Below are positions 26,456 through 35,459 of a stretch of DNA of 54,127 nucleotides, piece after piece. The DNA is from Elusimicrobiota bacterium (lineage in GTDB: Bacteria; Elusimicrobiota; Elusimicrobia; UBA1565; UBA9628): assembly GCA_016207665.1 (NCBI GenBank), contig JACQPG010000102.1, positions 1 through 54,127 on the forward strand, read 5' to 3'. Below the pieces are notes generated by a model that was given only the letters and a program-made list of their open reading frames with translations, searched no databases and had not been told where the DNA came from. The first letter of the stretch is position 1; every line of letters begins with the position of its first letter. Both the position numbers and the translations under genes were made by a program.

Positions 26456-27314
26456 TCTTAAGCCCTGAGGTCTCCAGATGGGTATAGATCTGCGTGGTGG
26501 AAAGGCTCGAGTGGCCCAAAAGCTCCTGCACGGAGCGCAGGTCCGCCCCACCTTGAAGCAAATGGGTGGCGAAGGTATGCCTGAGCAGATGTGGATGAAG
26601 CGGCTCCTCGATCCCGGCGGCCTTACCAAGAGCCTTGAGATCTCTCCAAAACTGGGCCCGGGACAGCCTCTTCCCTCGCCGGCTTAGGAAGAGCTCCGGC
26701 CCGCAGCCCTTGGGGAAGCGCTCTTGCCTGAGCCCCATATAACGCCAAAGGGCCTTGGCGGCTTGTTTATGGATCGGTATCAGGCGTTCCTTTGAGCCTT
26801 TTCCGAATACCCGTATCCACCCGTCCTGGAGGTTGACATGGTCGGTCTTGAGCGAAAGCAGCTCCGAGACCCGCATTCCCGTGGCATAAAGCAGCTCCAA
26901 CATGGTGCGCGATCTGAACCCCTCGAAGGACGGTCCATAGGGCAGCCTCAAGAGCCTCTCGATCTGCTGCGCCGCGAGATAATGGGGAAGGCGCGCCGGA
27001 AGCTTGGGCGAGCGGAAGGGCTCGGCGGGGCTGCTCTTGAGCCTTCTCTCTGCGACTTGGAAGGCGTAAAAGGACTTGAGCGCTTCCATCTTGCGGAACA
27101 ATGAGACCGCTTCTAGCCCCTGGGAACGCAGCTCCCAAAGGAAATCCGAGAGCGTCTCGTAGCTCGCCTTGAGCGGATCGAGGCTTCTCCTTTCCAAGTA
27201 GGCGAAAAGTTGCCTGAGATCCGCTCCATAGGAGCTGCAGGTGTTCGCTGATAGGCCCCGCTCAAGGGCCAGATGCTTGAGATACTCGTCGAGAAGCTTG
27301 GGCTCTTGGCTCAA
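26424..27314 (-). CDS. XerC/XerD-type tyrosine recombinase
   Basis: 296 residues. The N-terminal SAM-like core-binding domain ([17 protein letters not shown]) precedes the catalytic domain with Arg in [12 protein letters not shown], Lys in [10 protein letters not shown], HxxR in [12 protein letters not shown], His in [11 protein letters not shown] and Tyr nucleophile in IYTHL. Length and absence of phage neighbours suggest the housekeeping recombinase that resolves chromosome dimers; XerC versus XerD is not decided. The start is TTG overlapping the recA stop (TTGA), so translation depends on recA. Confidence 0.93.
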   Translation of the reverse strand: MSQEPKLLDEYLKHLALERGLSANTCSSYGADLRQLFAYLERRSLDPLKASYETLSDFLWELRSQGLEAVSLFRKMEALKSFYAFQVAERRLKSSPAEPFRSPKLPARLPHYLAAQQIERLLRLPYGPSFEGFRSRTMLELLYATGMRVSELLSLKTDHVNLQDGWIRVFGKGSKERLIPIHKQAAKALWRYMGLRQERFPKGCGPELFLSRRGKRLSRAQFWRDLKALGKAAGIEEPLHPHLLRHTFATHLLQGGADLRSVQELLGHSSLSTTQIYTHLETSGLKNAHKKFHPRG

Positions 27315-28396
27315 CGGGCCGCGGTCGGCTTAGGCGCTGGCTTGGCCACCTTGGGCGCCGCCTCCGCCGAGGAGCTCTCCTCGCCCTCGCCGTGGCCATG
27401 GACGAGATATTTGTCCCTCAAGGTCTTCTCGATCTTAGCCGCGGTATCCGCGTGCTGCTTGAGATAGGACTTGGCGTTCTCCCGGCCCTGGCCCAGCCTC
27501 TCGCTTCCATAAAGGAACCAGGCGCCTGATTTCTCGATCACGCCCGCCTCCACGCCCATATCAACCAGACAGCCCTCGCGCGAGACTCCGAAGCCGTGTA
27601 TCATCTCGAACTCGGCCGTCCTATACGGGGGCGCTACCTTGTTCTTGACTATCTTGACCCGGGCCCGGGCCCCTACCACCACGTCGCCTTCCTTGATATT
27701 TTCGATGCGGCGGATCTCGAGCCTGGCGGTTGAGTAAAACTTAAGTGCCAGGCCGCCGGTGGTCGTTTCGGGATTGCCGAACATGACCCCGATCTTCTGC
27801 CGGATCTGGTTGATGAAGATAAGGCAGGTCTTGCTGCGCGCGATCGAGGCCGTGAGCTTCCGGAGGGCCTGGCTCATCAAGCGCGCCTGAAGGCCAACAT
27901 GGCTATCTCCCATCTCCCCCTCGATCTCGGCCTTGGGCACCAGGGCGGCTACCGAGTCGATCACGATCACGTCAAGAGCGCTGGAACGCACCAACTTCTC
28001 GGTGATCTCCAAAGCCTCCTCGCCTGAATCGGGCTGGGCGATCAACAGATTCTCGATCTCGACCCCCAACTGCTTGGCATAGCCGGGGTCCATGGCATGC
28101 TCGGCGTCTATGTAAGCGGCGGAACCTCCCAGTTTCTGGGCCTGAGCCACGACTTGCAAGGCGAGGGTGGTCTTGCCCGAGGACTCGGGGCCGTAGATCT
28201 CGATGATGCGGCCCCGGGGAAATCCCCCGACGCCCAAGGCCAGGTCCAAGGACAAGACGCCGGTGGGTATAACCTCGACCTTGATCTTGGCCGCGCGGTC
28301 GCCCAACTTCATGATCGCCTCCCGGCCATAGGCCTTCTCGATTTGGCTCAGAGCCAGTTCCAGCGCCTTCATCTTCCCGCTTTCGTTCAATGCCAT
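27311..28396 (-). CDS. recA: RecA recombinase
   Basis: 361 residues. Walker [10 protein letters not shown], Walker B region [30 protein letters not shown] (L2-type loop) and the Ala/Pro/Lys-rich C-terminal tail are standard. RecA pairs homologous DNA and triggers LexA self-cleavage. Two ATGs are possible (28408 and 28396); 28396 follows GGGGGAG closely and gives the usual N-terminus. The 128-base upstream gap holds no clear promoter or known SOS box. Confidence 0.98.
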   Translation of the reverse strand: MALNESGKMKALELALSQIEKAYGREAIMKLGDRAAKIKVEVIPTGVLSLDLALGVGGFPRGRIIEIYGPESSGKTTLALQVVAQAQKLGGSAAYIDAEHAMDPGYAKQLGVEIENLLIAQPDSGEEALEITEKLVRSSALDVIVIDSVAALVPKAEIEGEMGDSHVGLQARLMSQALRKLTASIARSKTCLIFINQIRQKIGVMFGNPETTTGGLALKFYSTARLEIRRIENIKEGDVVVGARARVKIVKNKVAPPYRTAEFEMIHGFGVSREGCLVDMGVEAGVIEKSGAWFLYGSERLGQGRENAKSYLKQHADTAAKIEKTLRDKYLVHGHGEGEESSSAEAAPKVAKPAPKPTAAR

Positions 28397-28536
28397 AAGC
28401 TCCCCCATGTTCGACGGCCGAGCGTTGCCCGTCGCGATTCCGTCGACATTTTACAATATTTCATCCCCTATCCCCTGGATGGATGGACGATAAGGCTATA
28501 CGAATGAGGGCGGCGCTTTGTTCCGGAGGAGGAGCC

Positions 28537-29637
28537 TCAGCGCAGGGCTATGTTGCCGCTGCGCTTGGTGTAGGCCTTGGCGTAATAGCTGGGTATGCCG
28601 CCGTAGTGGACGAATGTGGCCTTTCCCAACTTGCTGATGAAGTTCTTGGCGAGGCGATAATTGTTGTTCTGGCCCGTAAGCACTATCATCAGATAGTCGC
28701 CGCGGGGAGTCAAAAACACCGCCGAATCATGGCAGGCGGTCCGTAGCAAGCCGGTCTTGTGAGCGATCTCCCAACCCTTCGGCAGGTCCTTGGCCAGTCG
28801 AGATCGGACCGCCTTTTTGTGCTTGAGAATCTCCATCATGATCTGGCTGGAAGATCGATCCACCATTTCCCCGCTATAAATTTTTTCCAAGAGACCGGCC
28901 ATTTCCCGGGCCGTGGTGTAGTTCTCGTGCGAGACGCGGCCGCTGCGCAGGCTAAGACCTTCCCTATATATGCCGGTGTAGACCAGGCCCATCCGGGGAA
29001 AGTGCTGCTGGATATACCCGAGGCCGACGGCCTCGATCAGGATCTGCATGGCCGTGTTGTCCGATTCGCTGATCAGGTGCTGCAGCAGTTCGCGCACGGT
29101 CAGCCTGGTGCCATCCGATCTCCATTTAAGCGACCCCGAGCCGCCGGTGCGATGGCGGCGTCTCAAGGTGAGCTTGTCGTAAAGGGACAGCTCTCCATCC
29201 TTGATCTTGTAAAACACCGAGGCCATGATCGGCACCTTGATCAAGCTGGCCGACGGGAACAGGTCGTCCTCGTGATAGCTCCAAGTGCGCCCGCTGCTAA
29301 GATCCTTGAGATAGATCGCCACCCGTCCTGTGTGCCTGGCGGCCAGCGAGCTGAGATGGCTGGTCATCTGCTCCCAGGCGGCGTCCGTGGGATTGGGGCT
29401 CCAACTGGGCTCCCGGGCCGAGGCCTCCAGCTCCGGCTCCGACGAGGCTTCCTCGCGTTCGACTGCCATTTCTTCTTCTTCGAACGGAGCGTCCGCCTGT
29501 CCCCAGTCCAATTGATAACCGAGGATATAGGCGGTCGCCACCACGGCCAGGGAACAACCCAACATCAGATCGAGCCGGCCAAGACGCGATCTTCGACCCG
29601 CGCCCAATCTTTCGTTGGAGTTTGATTTGGAGCCCAT
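28537..29637 (-). CDS. Class A beta-lactamase-fold serine hydrolase, membrane anchored
   Basis: 366 residues. A cytoplasmic basic stretch and one helix (LDLMLGCSLAVVATAYILG) anchor it, followed by a Glu-rich linker. The catalytic domain has SxxK (SASLIKVP), SDN (SESDNTAM) and KTG (HKTGLL). The omega-loop ExxLN region with the deacylating Glu of true class A beta-lactamases is not recognisable; the corresponding stretch reads YREGLSLRSGRVSH. It is more likely a cell-wall-related serine hydrolase than an antibiotic-resistance enzyme. Own promoter at 29667-29695. Confidence 0.82.
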   Translation of the reverse strand: MGSKSNSNERLGAGRRSRLGRLDLMLGCSLAVVATAYILGYQLDWGQADAPFEEEEMAVEREEASSEPELEASAREPSWSPNPTDAAWEQMTSHLSSLAARHTGRVAIYLKDLSSGRTWSYHEDDLFPSASLIKVPIMASVFYKIKDGELSLYDKLTLRRRHRTGGSGSLKWRSDGTRLTVRELLQHLISESDNTAMQILIEAVGLGYIQQHFPRMGLVYTGIYREGLSLRSGRVSHENYTTAREMAGLLEKIYSGEMVDRSSSQIMMEILKHKKAVRSRLAKDLPKGWEIAHKTGLLRTACHDSAVFLTPRGDYLMIVLTGQNNNYRLAKNFISKLGKATFVHYGGIPSYYAKAYTKRSGNIALR

Positions 29638-29649
29638 AAAAAAGACCTT

Positions 29650-29668
29650 CTTAAAAAGGCCTTTTAAG
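29650..29668. promoter_or_regulatory. Palindrome at the start site of the serine-hydrolase gene
   Basis: CTTAAAAAGGCCTTTTAAG is a near-perfect 19-base palindrome that spans the predicted transcription start (~29660). It could be an operator. The overlapping AAGGCC/GGTCTT stem followed by six T on the minus strand could instead act as a weak terminator for clpC. Confidence 0.4.
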
Positions 29669-29695
29669 GATAACAGGAGATGCCAGTTTTTTCAA
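29667..29695 (-). promoter_or_regulatory. Promoter of the serine-hydrolase gene
   Basis: Minus-strand -35 TTGAAA (29695-29690), 17-bp spacer, -10 TATCCT (29672-29667), preceded by TGT as in extended -10 promoters. The leader would be about 23 bases with AGAAGG before the ATG at 29637. Confidence 0.6.
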
Positions 29696-29771
29696 TATCA
29701 ATTAATAGCGATTTAACAACAAAAAACCTCGATATTGTTCAGGGTCCCAGCCTAAATAAAAGCCTCGGCCG

Positions 29772-32240
29772 CTACTTGACCTTGACAAACGGCTTGCTGG
29801 AAAAGGCCAGCTTTTCGCCCGAGGACTCCACGTCGACATAGATCGTGGCCCCGGCCTCGAATTTCTTCATCAGGATGTCCTCTGCCAGGGGATCCTCCAC
29901 CGACCGCTGGATCGTGCGCGCCAAAGGCCTCGCGCCGTAGTTGACGTCAAAGCCGCTCTTGATAAGGAACTTCTCCGTCTCCTCGGAGAACTCGATCTTG
30001 AAGCCCTGCGCCTCGATCTTGGTGCGCACCTTGCCCAACATGAGCTTGAGGATCTGGCCCATCTCCTCTTCCGTGAGCGGATGGAAGACGATGATCTCGT
30101 TGATGCGGTTGATGAACTCCGGGTTGAACACCCGCTTGACCTCGTCCATCACCGTATCCTTCATCTTCTTGTAATCCTTCTCGGTCTGCTCCTCGGAGGC
30201 GACGAAGCCCAGGGATTTGCCTTTCGAGATCAGCCGCGCGCCGACGTTCGAGGTCATGATCAGCACGGTGTTCTTGAAGCTGACTTTATGCCCCAGGTTG
30301 TCGTTCAGTATTCCGTCGTCCATGACTTGGAGAAGGATGTTGAAAACGTCCGGGTGGGCTTTCTCGATCTCGTCGAGCAGCACAACGGATTAGGGCTTGC
30401 GCCGCACGGCCTCGGTCAGCTGCCCCCCCTCCTCGTAGCCCACGTACCCCGGGGGCGCTCCGATGAGCCGGGAGACGGCGAATTTCTCCATATATTCCGA
30501 CATGTCGATGCGGATCATCGCCTCTTCGTTGCCGAACATGAATTCCGCCAAAGCCCGGGCTAGCTCCGTCTTTCCGACGCCGGTCGGTCCCAGGAATAAG
30601 AACGAACCGATCGGCTTTTTCACGTCCTTGAGGCCGGCGCGGGAACGCCGTATCGCCTGGGAGATGACCTTGATCGCCTCCTCCTGGCCGATAACCCTCT
30701 TGTGGAGCGCCTCCTCCATATGGACGAGCTTCTCCGTCTCCGTCTCGGTGAGGCTCGTCACGGGAACGCCGGTCCATTTGGAGACCACCACCGCGATATC
30801 CTCACCGCCGATCGAAGGGATGGATTGATCGCGCTTCTCGCGCCATTTCTTCTTCATCTCCTCCAATTGCTTGCGCAGCTCCTTCTCCTTGTCCCGCAAG
30901 CGGGCGGCCTTCTCATATTCCTGTCCCGAGATGGCGCCGGATTTGTCCTTAACCACCTTCTCGATCTCGAGCTCCTTCTCCTTGAACTGCGGCGGGGCCT
31001 GGGACGATTGCAGCCTCGCCCGGGAGCCGGCCTCATCGATCAGGTCGATGGCCTTATCCGGGAGGAAACGCTCTGAAATATATCGGTCGGCCAGCTCCGC
31101 CGCGGCCCGAAGAGCCGCGTCCTCATATTTGACCTTATGATGGGCCTCGTATTTGTCTCGCAAGCCCATGAGTATCTGTATGGTCTCTTCCACCGACGGA
31201 GGATCGACGATGATGGGCTGGAAGCGCCTCTCGAGGGCCGCGTCGTGCTCGATATACTTGCGGTACTCGTCCAAGGTGGTGGCGCCGATGCATTGAAGTT
31301 CCCCGCGGGACAACGCGGGCTTGATCATATTAGAAGCGTCGATCGCTCCCTCGGCCGCCCCGGCCCCGATCACGGTATGCAGCTCGTCTATGAACAGGAT
31401 AACGGTGTTCTTGGAGCGGCGTATCTCCTCGATGATATTCTTAAGGCGCTGCTCAAACTCGCCGCGATACTTGGTGCCGGCGACCACCAGCGCCAGGTCC
31501 AGGGTCAGGACCCTCTTCGAGGCCAGGATCTCCGGGATATCGCCCGTGGCGATCTTCTGCGCAAGCCCTTCGACGATGGCGGTCTTACCCACCCCGGGAT
31601 CGCCTATCAGCACGGGGTTGTTCTTGGTGCGGCGAGCTAGAATTTGGATCATCCGCTCGATCTCGTTCTCGCGGCCGATCACCGGATCGAGTTTTCCCTC
31701 CCGCGCCATGGTGGTCAGGTCTCGGCCGAACTCGTCGAGGGTGGGCGTCTTTGATTTCGTGCGGGTCGGCGTCGAGGGCGTCCCCCCCGCGTGCGGGGTC
31801 TGCCCTTCGCCTAAGAGATTGAGCACCTCTTCTCTCACCACGTCCAAGCGCAAGCCCAGGTTTTCAAGCACCCTCGCGGCCACGCCCTCTTCCTCCCGGA
31901 TCAGACCCAAGAGGAGATGCTCCGTTCCCACGTAGGAGTGGCCCATGTGTTGGGCCTCCTCGACCGCGTACTCCAAGACCTTCTTGGCGCGGGGAGTAAA
32001 GGGTATCTCGCCCAGCAGCATCACGTTGTCGCCGGTGCCGACGATTTTTTCGATCTCGGAGCGAACTCGGCGCAGATCGACGCCCAGATTGGCGAGGACC
32101 TGGGCGGCTACGCCTTCACCCAAGGCGATGAGGCCCAGCAGTATGTGCTCGGTGCCCACATAGTCGTGGTTGAGCCTCTTTGCCTCTTCTTGGGCGATCA
32201 AAATGACTCTTTGCGCCCTTTCAGTAAATCGATTGGACAT
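29772..32240 (-). pseudogene. clpC: ClpC AAA+ unfoldase gene with an in-frame stop codon
   Basis: The full frame would encode about 822 residues: N-terminal Clp repeats ([19 protein letters not shown]), first AAA+ domain (GDPGVGKTA), UVR-type middle region ([18 protein letters not shown]) and second AAA+ domain ([13 protein letters not shown]). At 30392-30390 the codon is TAA, between AVRRKP and SVVLLDEIEKAH, where ClpC normally has Tyr (KPYSVVLLDE). The frame is intact on both sides. The stop separates Walker A from Walker B of the second ATPase domain, so the 616-residue product should not be a working unfoldase. A GTG at 30383 could restart translation but has no Shine-Dalgarno. Sequencing error, true nonsense mutation or readthrough remain possible. 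Confidence 0.85.
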
Positions 32241-32458
32241 GGCTCTCTCCCAACCCCGCTCGTCGGATTATCGATCTCTCCACGAGTATATTATGCCTCT
32301 CTCGTGTTAAAGAAATACGTCATAATCTATTCTACATTTTTTGGCGGAGGCAAGCCTGATCGACTAAGTGCGCCCATGGCATGGGGGCTGACGACGGCCG
32401 GTCATAAGGGCGTGTGGAGCGGCCGGTTGGACGGGATGCCGGCCGCTTGTCAAGCTCG

Positions 32459-32488
32459 CTGACCTGGAGACTTGTGCTAACATATAAT
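32459..32488 (+). promoter_or_regulatory. Promoter of the tandem ATP-grasp gene, leaderless geometry
   Basis: -35 CTGACC (32459-32464), 18-bp spacer, -10 TATAAT (32483-32488), then only four bases to the ATG at 32493. No Shine-Dalgarno can fit. The 252-base gap 32241-32492 also holds the clpC upstream region, with a weak minus-strand TAATAT but no CIRCE or CtsR-like site. Confidence 0.6.
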
Positions 32489-32492
32489 CGGA

Positions 32493-34946
32493 ATGCAGAC
32501 GCACGCGGATCCTTCCGCTGCTTCGGAAGTCGCCGGCGACCTCAAGGGCAAAAGCCTGCTGCTCATCAGCTCGCCCTCTCCCACCAAGCGATTCATCTTC
32601 CAGCGCCTGAAGGCCCTGGGGGTCAAGCTCACCCTATTGAGTCCCGAGCCCTCCTGGGCCGCGCGCTATGCGGATGTTTTCTTACAGGCCAACACATTGG
32701 ACGCGGCCGAATCGCTCTCCAAAATCGAGGATCATCTCAAGGACAACCAGATCGACGGCGCGCTGACATTCTGGGAAAACGCGGTGCCCCTGTGCGCGGC
32801 TGTCTGCGACAAGTTCGGCTGGCCGGGCCATAGCCTCGAAGCGGCTCTGCGCGCCCGCAACAAGCTGCTCACCCGCAAGGCCTTGGACTCCGCCAAGCTG
32901 TCCCGCTACTCGCCGGCCTGGGCGCAGGTGCGATCCCTCAAGGAACTTGATCGCGAGGCTAAAAGGATCTCTTTTCCGATGGTGCTCAAGCCCGCCTGGG
33001 GCGAGTCGAGCCAATTCGTGGTGCGCGTCGACAGTCTCGAGGAGGCCCGGCATGCCTTCGAATACATCAAGGCCAATATATCGCCGATGTTCGACCCGAT
33101 ATACTCACACGGCACCGAGATCGTAGCCGAATCCTACCTGGACGGGGCCGAAGTGGACGTGGACCTCCTGCTGCAGGACGGCGAGATCCGCTTCCACGCC
33201 TTCACCGACAATTTCCCGACCAAGGAGCCCTTCTTCGTCGAGATAGGCGATGCCATGCCGTCGCGCCACGAGGAGTCGGACCTCCAAAGCGTGCTGGCGA
33301 TGGCCCGGCAATCCATCTCCGCGCTCGGTCTTCGCAACGGCGCTCTCCACCTGGAGGCCAAGATCTCGGCCCAGGGTCCCCAACTCATAGAGATCAACGC
33401 CCGCATGGGGGGCGATTATCTTTACGACTGGATCAACACCATCTGGGGGGTGGACCTGGTCGAGGAAGCGGCCCGCATCGCCGCCGGCTTGCCTTGCTCG
33501 CCCAGCACCTTGACCGAGCCCAAGATGCATCTGGTCGGCAAGTATCTCGTTGCCGCGCATTCCGGAGTGGTCAGCGGAGTCACGGCGCCGGCCGAAAAAC
33601 CCGATCCCTCGAAGATACACGACATCACCTTGCTCAAGGAGCCGGGCGATCCGGTGCTTGTGCCGCCGGAGGGCTTCGAGGCTCTGGGCTGGGTGGTGGG
33701 GCGGGGCGACACCTACGCGGAAGCCGAGGAGAACCTCGACGAGGCCCTGCGCCACATCCAGGTCAACATCGTCCGCTTCGACTCGACCTCCTCCATAGGC
33801 AAGACCCGGCGGCGCAACCGCTTCAACGCCGCTCACGTGGCCCGTAGGCGCATCATACAGTCGGCGCGCATGGAGAAAATCCGGGGGCTCGATCCCGCCA
33901 GCGCCAAGGGCCTCCATGTCGGGATCTTATGCAACATCTACGACGAGTCCGACGGCGCGGAATCCGAGGTCTATCAGGACCTGACCTCGGTGGGCCGCAA
34001 CATACAAAAGGCCGTGGAAAAAAAGGGGCATCGCGTCACGTTCTTCGACATGAACGAGACGCCATTGCCGTTCAATAAGATCGCCGAAGCCAACGTGGAT
34101 ATCGTCTTCAACGTCTGCGAGCGCATCAATAATTCAAGCTTGCTCGAGCCGCACGCGGCCGCCGTCCTCGATTGCCTCGGCATCCCGTATACCGGCTCGA
34201 ATCCCTTGACCTTGGCCCTGTGCATCGACAAGGTCCGCGTGAAAAAGCTCCTGGAATACCACGGCCTCCCGACCCCCAGGTTCGACTACGTATTCCACAA
34301 GGACGAGAAGATCCGCGAGGACCTGCGCTACCCGCTGATGGTCAAGCTCGCCAACACGGACAATTCCATCGGCATATCCAATGACTCGGTGGTCGCCAGC
34401 CTCAAGGATCTCAAGGCCCGGGTCGGCGAGATGCTCGCTCGTTATAACCGCCCCGTGCTCATCGAGGAGTACATCGAGGGCGACGAGGTGGACGTGAGCA
34501 TCCTGGGCAACGAGGACCGGGTCAAGGTTCTTCCCCTTTCCCGCTCGATCTTCGAGGATCTGCCGCCGGGCGTCTGGCATATCTATCCCTATGAAGCTAA
34601 GTGGAGTCACGATTCGGTCTATGACAAGATACGCGTCGAGAGGCCAGCCAAATACTCTCAGAAGCTAACGGCCTTGATATCCGAGATATGCCTCGACGCT
34701 TACAACATCTTCGATTGCCACGACTACGCCCGCATCGAGGTGCGCGTCGACAAGCTGGGCAATCCCTACCTGCTCGAGGTCAACCCCAATCCCTCCATCA
34801 ACGCGGGAGACTGCGTTCCCGCCTGCGCGGAGATGACCGGTCTGTGCTACGAGGATTTCATCGAGGATATCATGCGCGAGGCGATCATGCGCTATCGCGC
34901 CCGCCCGCCGTACTATCACCTCCAGAGCGCGCTCGCCGCGCTCTGA
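32493..34946 (+). CDS. Fused tandem ATP-grasp ligase (ATP-grasp_4-like plus D-Ala-D-Ala ligase-like)
   Basis: 817 residues with two complete ATP-grasp modules. The first (about 20-430) has VLKPAWGESSQFVV, IVAESYLDGAEVDVDLLL and the metal-binding IEINARMGGDYL, typical of ATP-grasp_4 ligases such as BacD or carnosine-type enzymes. The second (about 465-800) resembles D-Ala-D-Ala ligase: ADVDIVFN-like NVDIVFNVCE, IPYTGSNPLTLALCIDK, IEEYIEGDEVDVSILG and YLLEVNPNPSINAGD. Each module would activate a carboxylate as acyl phosphate and join it to an amine. The product is unknown; a peptide or amino-acid conjugate is likely. It stands alone with its own promoter; the chromosomal cell-wall Ddl is not seen nearby. 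Confidence 0.88.
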   Translation: MQTHADPSAASEVAGDLKGKSLLLISSPSPTKRFIFQRLKALGVKLTLLSPEPSWAARYADVFLQANTLDAAESLSKIEDHLKDNQIDGALTFWENAVPLCAAVCDKFGWPGHSLEAALRARNKLLTRKALDSAKLSRYSPAWAQVRSLKELDREAKRISFPMVLKPAWGESSQFVVRVDSLEEARHAFEYIKANISPMFDPIYSHGTEIVAESYLDGAEVDVDLLLQDGEIRFHAFTDNFPTKEPFFVEIGDAMPSRHEESDLQSVLAMARQSISALGLRNGALHLEAKISAQGPQLIEINARMGGDYLYDWINTIWGVDLVEEAARIAAGLPCSPSTLTEPKMHLVGKYLVAAHSGVVSGVTAPAEKPDPSKIHDITLLKEPGDPVLVPPEGFEALGWVVGRGDTYAEAEENLDEALRHIQVNIVRFDSTSSIGKTRRRNRFNAAHVARRRIIQSARMEKIRGLDPASAKGLHVGILCNIYDESDGAESEVYQDLTSVGRNIQKAVEKKGHRVTFFDMNETPLPFNKIAEANVDIVFNVCERINNSSLLEPHAAAVLDCLGIPYTGSNPLTLALCIDKVRVKKLLEYHGLPTPRFDYVFHKDEKIREDLRYPLMVKLANTDNSIGISNDSVVASLKDLKARVGEMLARYNRPVLIEEYIEGDEVDVSILGNEDRVKVLPLSRSIFEDLPPGVWHIYPYEAKWSHDSVYDKIRVERPAKYSQKLTALISEICLDAYNIFDCHDYARIEVRVDKLGNPYLLEVNPNPSINAGDCVPACAEMTGLCYEDFIEDIMREAIMRYRARPPYYHLQSALAAL

Positions 34947-34970
34947 GGCAATCCCCGGGGGACGGCCTCC

Positions 34971-35405
34971 TTAGAACCTCGGGGCTATGGTGACGTCCAC
35001 CACCTCCACCTCGAACCTCAGCGTCTTGCCGGCAAGAGGATGATTGAGATCCAGGGTGATTTTGTCATCGCTGATCGATGAGACCATCGCCTGGAAACTC
35101 ATGCCTGGCCCTTGGCCGCTCACCCGCATGCCGACTTGGAGAACCCCCGGGTCGCGGAACACGCTCTTGGGCGCTTGCTGAAGGGCGGTGGGATCGGGCT
35201 GGCCGTAGGCCTCCTCCGGAGGGATCTCCACCAACCTGTGATCCCCGGGGTTTAGCCCAGAAATGCGCTGTTCGAGGCCGGAAATGGTCTCCCCTTTGCC
35301 GTGGACATAGGACAGGGGGTCTCCTCCCATGGTCGATTCGACCACGTAGCCATCCACGGTCAAGGTATAATGCAGCTTGACCATCGCTCCATTTTGAATG
35401 GTCAT
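34971..35405 (-). CDS. SlyD-like FKBP-type peptidyl-prolyl isomerase
   Basis: 144 residues. The split FKBP domain with an inserted flap is clear: GAMVKLHYTLTVDG, then ETISGLEQRISGLNPGD, IPPEEAYGQPDP, and LDLNHPLAGKTLRFEVEVVDV at the C-terminus. It lacks the His-rich metal tail of E. coli SlyD. It accelerates proline isomerisation and acts as a chaperone in the cytoplasm. No Shine-Dalgarno precedes the ATG; CATACT six bases upstream with TTGGAT 17 bp before it is a weak leaderless promoter candidate. Confidence 0.93.
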   Translation of the reverse strand: MTIQNGAMVKLHYTLTVDGYVVESTMGGDPLSYVHGKGETISGLEQRISGLNPGDHRLVEIPPEEAYGQPDPTALQQAPKSVFRDPGVLQVGMRVSGQGPGMSFQAMVSSISDDKITLDLNHPLAGKTLRFEVEVVDVTIAPRF

Positions 35406-35459
35406 GGTCGTAGTATGGCATGAGCCGCGAAGCCATCCAATAGAGGCCAGGTTTAAAAA

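Noticed and set aside
26129..26629. A 166-codon minus-strand frame as an independent gene
   Set aside because: Only its middle part (from ATG 26455) encodes the signal peptide of the broken paralog; the rest is a shadow of the recombinase gene.
29642..29663. AAGGCC/GGTCTT hairpin as an attenuator that hides the Shine-Dalgarno of the serine-hydrolase gene
   Set aside because: The predicted transcription start (~29660) falls inside the 5' arm, so the gene's own mRNA would not carry the full stem.
30390..30392. Genome-wide reassignment of TAA to Tyr
   Set aside because: TAA is the ordinary stop of several intact genes here, including atpE, atpF and the epimerase.
29772..32240. Two separate genes for a ClpA/B-like N-terminal protein and a small C-terminal AAA+ protein
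   Set aside because: The frame is continuous through a single stop codon, the second part lacks Walker A and any Shine-Dalgarno, and the join recreates a standard ClpC sequence.
32241..32330. CIRCE or CtsR heat-shock operator before clpC
   Set aside because: No TTAGCACTC-N9-GAGTGCTAA and no GGTCAAA repeats are present.
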